Shown: positions 59,441 to 64,000 of the stretch, piece after piece
Numbering within the stretch: position 1 is the stretch's first letter
Layout: the number at the start of each line of letters is the position of its first letter
Origin: Cupriavidus respiraculi
GTDB taxonomy: Bacteria > Pseudomonadota > Gammaproteobacteria > Burkholderiales > Burkholderiaceae
Assembly: GCF_914271545.1 (NCBI RefSeq)
Contig: NZ_CAJZAH010000001.1
Coordinates: 682,001-746,000 of the forward strand
Reading direction: 5' to 3'
Length of the DNA: 64,000 nucleotides
Position numbers and translations under genes: made by a program
The notes under the pieces: model-generated
The model's database searches: none
Seen by the model: the letters and a program-made list of their open reading frames with translations, nothing else
Told to the model about the DNA's origin: nothing

Positions 59441-59902
59441 TCAGTTCGTGAATGCGGCTGGCCACACGGGCATCTGCAGATTGATGCCGTAGACGAACGC
59501 GCCGACGCTGATCACGACCAGCGCCACCGCGTTGAGCACCGCCCCCTTCCAGCTGAACTCATGGCTTGCCATCGACGACACCAGCACCAGCAGCACCACC
59601 GACAGCACCATGCCCAGGGGCCGCAGCACCAGCCCGAACAGCACCACCGAGCCCAGGATCCAAAGCAGCGTCTTCAGGTCCCACCGCGCCATGCGATCGC
59701 TCTCGCCTTCGCGCGACATGCTGCTCAGCGCGACGATCACACCGAGGATCGCCAGCACGATGCCAAGCCAGAACGGGAAATAGCCCGGTCCCATCCTGGC
59801 CGCCGTGCCCATGCTGTAGCCCCGCGCGACCCAGGAGAAACTGAGGCCGACCACGATGAACATCAGGCCGGACAGGAAATCGGTTTGCTTTCGTATGCGC
59901 AT
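59441..59902 (-). CDS. tctB: tripartite tricarboxylate transporter small membrane subunit TctB
   Basis: Membrane protein of 153 residues with four segments (FLSGLMFIVVGLSFSWVA, YFPFWLGIVLAILGVIVAL, LLWILGSVVLFGLVLRPLG, LNAVALVVISVGAFVYGI), and GTAARMGPGYFP, the TctB hallmark. ATG 59902 is followed by coding pattern; the 5' region contains a run of eight A. Operon tctB-tctA. Confidence 0.92.
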   Translation of the reverse strand: MRIRKQTDFLSGLMFIVVGLSFSWVARGYSMGTAARMGPGYFPFWLGIVLAILGVIVALSSMSREGESDRMARWDLKTLLWILGSVVLFGLVLRPLGMVLSVVLLVLVSSMASHEFSWKGAVLNAVALVVISVGAFVYGINLQMPVWPAAFTN

Positions 59903-60160
59903 GCAGTCCCCTAACCAAAAAAAATGCGCGAGCGGGCCCGACGCGGCTCCCCCGGGAACCGCGGCATGGGCTGACGCGCGTTGTCGAACCCCCGTCGCGG
60001 CCGATGGCGTCGTGGCCTGCGCCGGGCGGCGCGCCACGAGCCGGGCTTTCCGGCACGGGCCCGCTCTCGTGCGGAGCGGTGCGATGCGGCGGAAATGGGC
60101 CTGCCGATGTCCGAGCATCGCCGGCCCGATAGCGCCTCGCGAAACGGGGAAACCGAACCT

Positions 60161-60179
60161 TACATCATGTCATGATGTA
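60161..60179. promoter_or_regulatory. perfect 19-base palindrome upstream of tctB
   Basis: TACATCATGTCATGATGTA with a central T is perfectly symmetric. It lies 259 bases upstream of tctB and is AT-rich in GC-rich surroundings, as operators are. Confidence 0.6.
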
Positions 60180-60248
60180 TTTCGGCCAAGACAAGGGTTA
60201 TTCCCTACGAATTCACAGCGATGGTGCGTGGTTGGGTGATCCCTCTGT

Positions 60249-60267
60249 TACATCATGGCGTGATGGA
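60249..60267. promoter_or_regulatory. second copy of the tctB-upstream palindrome
   Basis: TACATCATGGCGTGATGGA: left arm identical to the palindrome at 60161, right arm with two changes. The centres are 88 bases apart. Confidence 0.5.
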
Positions 60268-60386
60268 AAGGATCGGGGGGAAGATCGGTCAAGAGCGCGA
60301 CCGAGGTCAAGCCGAATCAGCTGAAGGTAGACTGGGGGATCGTGGAGGGAAGTAAAGCAGCAGTGTATGCAATGTCGGCGGGGGTA

Positions 60387-60413
60387 CTCCCCCTCCCGCC
60401 AGCGGGAGAGGGG
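60387..60413. repeat. CTCTCCC hairpin element, copy 3
   Basis: CTCCCCCTCCCGC, CA, GCGGGAGAGGGG: hairpin with a perfect inner 7-base stem (CTCCCGC/GCGGGAG), 39 bases after the crotonase stop. Perhaps a terminator element. Confidence 0.6.
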
Positions 60414-60451
60414 CCGGCGGTGTGGGTGACGCCGGCAACAGCCACAACGCC

Positions 60452-61210
60452 CTACCGCCCCGCAAACCGCGGCGCCCGCTTCTCCTTCCACGCCAGCGCG
60501 CCCTCCTTGATATCTTCCGACTGCGACGCGCGCCGCATGTCCGCGGCCAGCGCCTCCACGTTCAGCACGCCGCGCGCGAAGTGGTTCAGGTGCTGCTTCA
60601 TGCCGCGCACCGCGATCGGCGCGAGGCCCGCGATGGTGGCGGTCAGCTCGTCCACCCGCTGGCGCAACGTTTCCGCCGGCGCAATCTCGGTCAGGAAGCC
60701 ACAGCGCAGCATCTCGTCCGCGTCGATGCGCTCCGCGGTCAGGAACAACCGCTTGGCGGCGTTCAATCCCAACCGCGTGACATAGCGCTCCATGCCGCGC
60801 TGGTAGAAGTGCAAACCCAGCCTCGCCGCCGGCATGAACATGTCCACCGTACTCGTGCCCACACGGAAATCGCAGGCCAGTGCCAGATCGGTGGCGCCGC
60901 CGTAGACGCCGCCATGGATCTCCGCGATGGTCACCGGCCGGCAGTCCTCCAGCGCATTGGCCATCGCCTCGAAGCCAGGGCCGCGCTGGCCCGACGCGAT
61001 CTTGCCGATATCGAAGCCGCTGCAGAAATACTTGCCGGTGCCGCGCAGCCGCAGCACCAGCACATCGGCCGCGTTGACCGTTTCCAGATGGCGGGAGATC
61101 TCGGCCAGATCGTCGGGGCCGAGACGGTTGGCCACCTCGGGACGGTTGAGCGTGATCGTCGCCACGCGGCCATCGATCTCCAGGATGGGAAGGGAAGAAG
61201 TCGCCTGCAT
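60452..61210 (-). CDS. enoyl-CoA hydratase/isomerase-family protein
   Basis: Crotonase-fold protein of 252 residues. Oxyanion-hole segments CSGFDIGKI and GGVYGGATDLALACDFRV are present. The two catalytic glutamates of hydratases are replaced: the first (GGGCEL) reads GGATDL, Asp for Glu; the second (PEIxLG) reads PAARLG, Ala for Glu. So hydration is doubtful and another crotonase reaction is likely (inference). First enzyme downstream of GST and quinone reductase on the same strand. Confidence 0.88.
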   Translation of the reverse strand: MQATSSLPILEIDGRVATITLNRPEVANRLGPDDLAEISRHLETVNAADVLVLRLRGTGKYFCSGFDIGKIASGQRGPGFEAMANALEDCRPVTIAEIHGGVYGGATDLALACDFRVGTSTVDMFMPAARLGLHFYQRGMERYVTRLGLNAAKRLFLTAERIDADEMLRCGFLTEIAPAETLRQRVDELTATIAGLAPIAVRGMKQHLNHFARGVLNVEALAADMRRASQSEDIKEGALAWKEKRAPRFAGR

Positions 61211-61251
61211 GGGAGTCCTGTGGGTTGCGAAGGAAGGGAAAGCCGGGCCCG

Positions 61252-61995
61252 CTATGCCGCGCGTTCGCGCAGCGCGTCGTCGAAGCGGTCGATGCGCGCG
61301 CTGGCGAACGCCGGGCGCGCCTGCACGCGCTGCCACCATGCGGCGACGCGGGGCGCCGCCTCGGCCGTCAGGGACGCCGGCGACAGCTCGGCGATGCGCG
61401 CGATAAAGGGAATGGCCGCGATATCCGCCAGCGTGAAGCGCTCGCCGAACAGCCACGGCGAGTCGCCGAGCATGGCCTCCATCTTCGGCACCAGCGCCAG
61501 CAGCCGGTCCAGCGCCGCGCGCTTCTCCTCGTCGGTATAGGGCTGCCGCGAGATGCGCTGCCACGCCTCGCGGCGCTCGGCCGTCGGCACGCGGCTCAGG
61601 CGATCCGCCAGTTCGGCATCGCTCCACTGCTGCGCCTGCGGCTGGAACACGATGCTCCAGTTCAGGATCAGCAGGTTGGGCAGCGCCTTGTCGTCGGTCC
61701 AGCGCACGAAGTTGCGCATGACGGCGCGCTGGTAAGCGTCGTCCGGGCGCAGCGGCGGCTCGGGCTGGATGTCGTCGAGGTATTCGCAGATGGTGCCGCT
61801 CTCGTACAACGACTCGCCGTTGTCGAGCCGCAGCGCCGGCACCACGCCGTTGGGATTCATCGCCAGATAGGCGGGCTGGTGATGTTCCTGGCGGCGCATG
61901 TCGATGGGCACGCTCTCGTAGGCGATGTGCTTCTCCGCCAGGCAAAGCCGCACGCGGCGCGACGCGCTGGACAACCAGCTGTGATAGAGCTTCAT
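61252..61995 (-). CDS. glutathione S-transferase family protein
   Basis: GST of 247 residues: thioredoxin-like N-domain (MKLYHSWLSSASRRVRLCLAEKHIAYE, with the N-terminal Ser motif at SSASRRV; NGVVPALRLDNGESLYESGTICEYLDD carrying the cis-Pro and Glu-Ser for glutathione) and helical C-domain. SSASRR resembles the zeta/beta type active site. It may use glutathione as cofactor in the local pathway (maleylacetoacetate isomerase-like or detoxification). 42 bases before the crotonase gene. Confidence 0.88.
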   Translation of the reverse strand: MKLYHSWLSSASRRVRLCLAEKHIAYESVPIDMRRQEHHQPAYLAMNPNGVVPALRLDNGESLYESGTICEYLDDIQPEPPLRPDDAYQRAVMRNFVRWTDDKALPNLLILNWSIVFQPQAQQWSDAELADRLSRVPTAERREAWQRISRQPYTDEEKRAALDRLLALVPKMEAMLGDSPWLFGERFTLADIAAIPFIARIAELSPASLTAEAAPRVAAWWQRVQARPAFASARIDRFDDALRERAA

Positions 61996-62040
61996 GCCTG
62001 CCCTCTCCTTCGGGAATGATGGTGAGCGAAGTGTCCGTGT

Positions 62041-63021
62041 TCAGGGGATCAGCACCACGGCGCCGGTGGTCAGCCGGCCCTCCAGCTGCCGGTGCGCCTC
62101 GCGCACGTCTGCAAGCCCGAAGCGGTGGCCGACGGCGAGCCGCACCTGCCCCGCCGCATGCGCGGCGAACAGCGCCGCGGCTCCGCGCCGCAGCGAGGCC
62201 GCGTCCGCGATGAACGTGCGCAGCGTGGGCCGGCACACGCTCAGCGACTTCGCATGCAGCAACTGCAGGTCGAACGCCTCCACGTCGCCCGAGGCGGTGC
62301 CGTAGTTGATCGCCATGCCGAGCGGACGCAGGCAGGCCAGCGAGGGCACGAAGACATCCTTGCCGACCGCGTCATAGACCACCGCCACACCCTTGCCGTC
62401 GGTCAGCTCCAGCGTGCGCGCGGCGAAGTCCTCGCTGCGGTAGTCGATCACGTGATGGCAGCCATGGGCCAGCGCGATATCGCGCTTGGCCGCCGACCCC
62501 ACGGTGCCGATCACCGTCGCGCCCAGCGCACGGGCCCATTGCGACAGGATCACGCCCATGCCGCCCGCGGCGGCATGCACGAGCACCGAATCGCCCGGCT
62601 GCACCACGTACAGCCGGCGCAGCAGATATTCGGCCGTCAGTCCGCGCAGCAGCGTCGCGCCGGCCACCTCCTCGCTGATGTCACCGGGCAGCGCGACCAC
62701 GCGCGAAGCGGGCACGTTCCGCACCGCCTGGTAGGCCCCGGGGTGGAAATACGCCACGCGCTCGCCCGGCACCAGTCCCTGCACGTCCTCGCCCACCGCC
62801 ACGACGTGGCCGGCGCCCTGCGCGCCGAGCGTGATGGGGAACGGCGTCGCCGCATGCGGGCCATGGCTGCCACGGCGCTGGTAGACGTCGGCGAAATTGA
62901 GTCCGATGGCGGTCTGGCGGATCTGGACTTCGCCCGGTCGGGGCGGGGTCACCTCGACCTCGACCGTCTCCAGCACCTCCGGCCCCCCATGTCTTTGTAT
63001 ATGTATTGCGATTGTATGCAT
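62041..63021 (-). CDS. quinone oxidoreductase, zinc-free MDR family
   Basis: NADPH:quinone reductase-like protein (Qor) of 326 residues. GroES-like N-domain (GLNFADVYQRRGSH; LGAQGAGHVVAVGEDV) without zinc-binding Cys, and Rossmann domain VLVHAAAGGMGVILSQWARALGA. First gene of the qor-gst-crotonase operon. The start codon lies inside a palindrome (TTGTATGCATACGAA, 63012-63026). Confidence 0.9.
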   Translation of the reverse strand: MHTIAIHIQRHGGPEVLETVEVEVTPPRPGEVQIRQTAIGLNFADVYQRRGSHGPHAATPFPITLGAQGAGHVVAVGEDVQGLVPGERVAYFHPGAYQAVRNVPASRVVALPGDISEEVAGATLLRGLTAEYLLRRLYVVQPGDSVLVHAAAGGMGVILSQWARALGATVIGTVGSAAKRDIALAHGCHHVIDYRSEDFAARTLELTDGKGVAVVYDAVGKDVFVPSLACLRPLGMAINYGTASGDVEAFDLQLLHAKSLSVCRPTLRTFIADAASLRRGAAALFAAHAAGQVRLAVGHRFGLADVREAHRQLEGRLTTGAVVLIP

Positions 63022-63026
63022 ACGAA
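63012..63026. promoter_or_regulatory. GTATGCATAC palindrome over the qor start
   Basis: TTGTATGCATACGAA contains the perfect palindrome GTATGCATAC (63014-63023). It overlaps the qor ATG and fits a repressor site. Confidence 0.45.
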
Positions 63027-63148
63027 TTCCTTGGCGGAGGTGGCAAGGCAGGCGGACAGGGTCATGCGGCGGGACGCAGAAACAGGAAGGCCCGCGCGAA
63101 GTTCAGGCATCTTACCGTCGGTCGCACGCTTTCGTATCAAGGAAATCC

Positions 63149-63183
63149 CGTATACGTATTTTTATGGATGATGTTCGTATACT
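63149..63183 (+). promoter_or_regulatory. GTATAC sites and -10 of the CaiB-type gene
   Basis: CGTATACG (63149-63156) and CGTATAC (63176-63182) are 27 bases apart; the second includes TATACT (63178-63183), a good -10, 26 bases before the ATG. The -35 is poor. Confidence 0.5.
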
Positions 63184-63209
63184 TTGCTATCCATCCGCCG
63201 GACGACCTC

Positions 63210-64000
63210 ATGACCCAGACCGCCTCTTCCCTGCCACTGCACGGCTACAACGTTCTCGATCTCACGGTGGCGCGGGCTGGCCCGGCAGCCGTGCGCCTGC
63301 TGTCGGACTGGGGCGCGAACGTGATCCGGGTAGAGCCGCCGCCGCCGCAGGACCGCGGCTCGGTCACGGGCCGGCGCCGCGGCTCGGACGAGCAGAACCT
63401 GCACCGCAACAAGCGCAGCATGTGCGTGGACCTGAAGACGGAGGAAGGGGCGCGCATCCTTTCCCGGCTGATCGCGAACACCGATGTGGTGGTCGAGAAC
63501 TTCCGCTCCGCGGTGAAGGCGCGGCTGGGGCTGACCTACGACAAGCTGAGCGCCGCCAATCCCCGCGTGATCCTCGCCAGCATCTCCGGCTTCGGCCAGG
63601 ACGGCCCCTACTGCGAGCGGCCGGGCGTGGACCAGATCGTGCAGGGCATGAGCGGGCTGAGTTCGGTCACCGGCGAACCGGGACGCGGGCCGGTGCGGGT
63701 AGGCATCGCCATCTCGGACACCACCGCCGGCATGTTCCTGGGCCAGGGCATCCTGCTCGCCCTGCTCCACCGCGAGCGCACGGGCCGCGGGCAATGGGTC
63801 CATACGTCGCTGATCGAATCGATGCTCAACAAGCTCGACTTCCAGGGCGCGCGCTACACCGTGGACGGCGAAGTGCCGACGCAGCAGGGCAATGCCCATC
63901 CGACCCTGGTGCCGATGGGCACCTACCGCGCCAGCGACGGCCTGGTCAACATCGCCGCCAGCACCGAGCGCATGTGGACGAACTTCTGCCAGGCGCTGGA
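63210..64000 (+). CDS. CaiB/BaiF family III CoA-transferase (3' end outside window)
   Basis: Family III CoA-transferase, first 263 residues. N-terminal LHGYNVLDLTVARAGPAAVRLLSDWGANVIRVEPP and the catalytic Asp at residue 170 (VGIAISDTTAGMFLGQGILLALLHRERTGRGQWVHTSLIESML) are typical of formyl-/succinyl-CoA transferases. Divergent from the qor-gst-crotonase operon with which it probably works: CoA activation followed by a crotonase step. Cut by the right edge. Confidence 0.92.
   Translation, partial: MTQTASSLPLHGYNVLDLTVARAGPAAVRLLSDWGANVIRVEPPPPQDRGSVTGRRRGSDEQNLHRNKRSMCVDLKTEEGARILSRLIANTDVVVENFRSAVKARLGLTYDKLSAANPRVILASISGFGQDGPYCERPGVDQIVQGMSGLSSVTGEPGRGPVRVGIAISDTTAGMFLGQGILLALLHRERTGRGQWVHTSLIESMLNKLDFQGARYTVDGEVPTQQGNAHPTLVPMGTYRASDGLVNIAASTERMWTNFCQAL

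Larger units (their letters stand above)
59903..60451. other. tctB upstream region with two palindromes
   Basis: Gene-free 549 bases. Holds the two palindromes listed separately at 60161 and 60249 and, near the crotonase end, a hairpin repeat at 60387. No small gene could be supported. Confidence 0.5.

Noticed and set aside
1-64000. CRISPR arrays, insertion sequences, prophage genes, tRNA or rRNA genes
   Set aside because: I saw no regular repeat-spacer pattern, no transposase, integrase or phage protein, and no rRNA or tRNA signature while reading both strands; a covariance-model scan would be needed to exclude a tRNA.

Overview
The window looks like a piece of chromosome or chromid from a high-GC betaproteobacterium of the order Burkholderiales, most likely Cupriavidus-like (inference from very high GC, six Bug/TctC periplasmic receptors, the TctDE/TctAB systems, CaiB, IclR and LysR regulators next to CoA catabolism genes, and DUF3455/DUF3562/DUF3597 proteins). 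I recognised no rRNA, tRNA, CRISPR array, transposase, integrase or phage gene. Coding density is high. The long gene-poor stretches are 18070-18451, 19916-20237, 39382-39869 and 59903-60451.

Layout. 1-7.6 kb: a GAF histidine kinase cut by the window edge, a methyltransferase divergent from a MerR regulator, an ECF sigma/anti-sigma/DUF3455 operon, a DUF3597 protein and the TctE/TctD two-component pair. 7.7-13.7 kb: two plus-strand Bug receptors, then a minus-strand Bug-Ldh-SBP operon divergent from a LysR regulator. 13.8-18.4 kb: an iron operon (TonB receptor, PiuC-type hydroxylase, FMN hydroxyacid dehydrogenase) behind a sigma-70 promoter covered by a Fur box. 18.4-23 kb: exported amidohydrolase, AraC regulator, soluble histidine kinase, MgtC-like protein. 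23.1-27.9 kb: a cupin dioxygenase-SDR-Bug-SDR operon, an IclR regulator, and a GntR gene abutting proC head to head with both 5' ends missing. 28.6-37.9 kb: MipA, an amine oxidoreductase, small proteins, and the divergent phosphatases PhoD and CpdB-like nucleotidase with PhoB-type repeats between them, then a Sel1 protein and a bestrophin. 38.1-40.4 kb: a formaldehyde-dehydrogenase-like ADH and a DUF305 protein.

40.4-57.7 kb is the most interesting part: two long minus-strand operons with an IclR gene between them. The left operon encodes a Bug receptor, an acyl-CoA carboxyltransferase, a 70-residue biotin carrier, a 3-hydroxyacyl-CoA dehydrogenase, a DUF35 protein, a thiolase-fold protein without recognisable thiolase cysteines, and a two-subunit CoA-transferase. 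The right operon encodes a complete LivKHMGF ABC importer, an aldehyde dehydrogenase, a hydroxyisobutyrate-dehydrogenase-like enzyme and a lactonase-like metallohydrolase. Both start with a good sigma-70 promoter followed directly by the same three-half-site operator, GTTCT-N7-AGAAC-N4-GTTCT, with identical spacing. This suggests one IclR-controlled regulon for uptake and CoA-dependent breakdown of an unidentified acid.

57.9-64 kb holds tctBA, with a perfect terminator after it and two related palindromes before it, then a crotonase-GST-quinone reductase operon divergent from a CaiB/BaiF CoA-transferase cut by the right edge.
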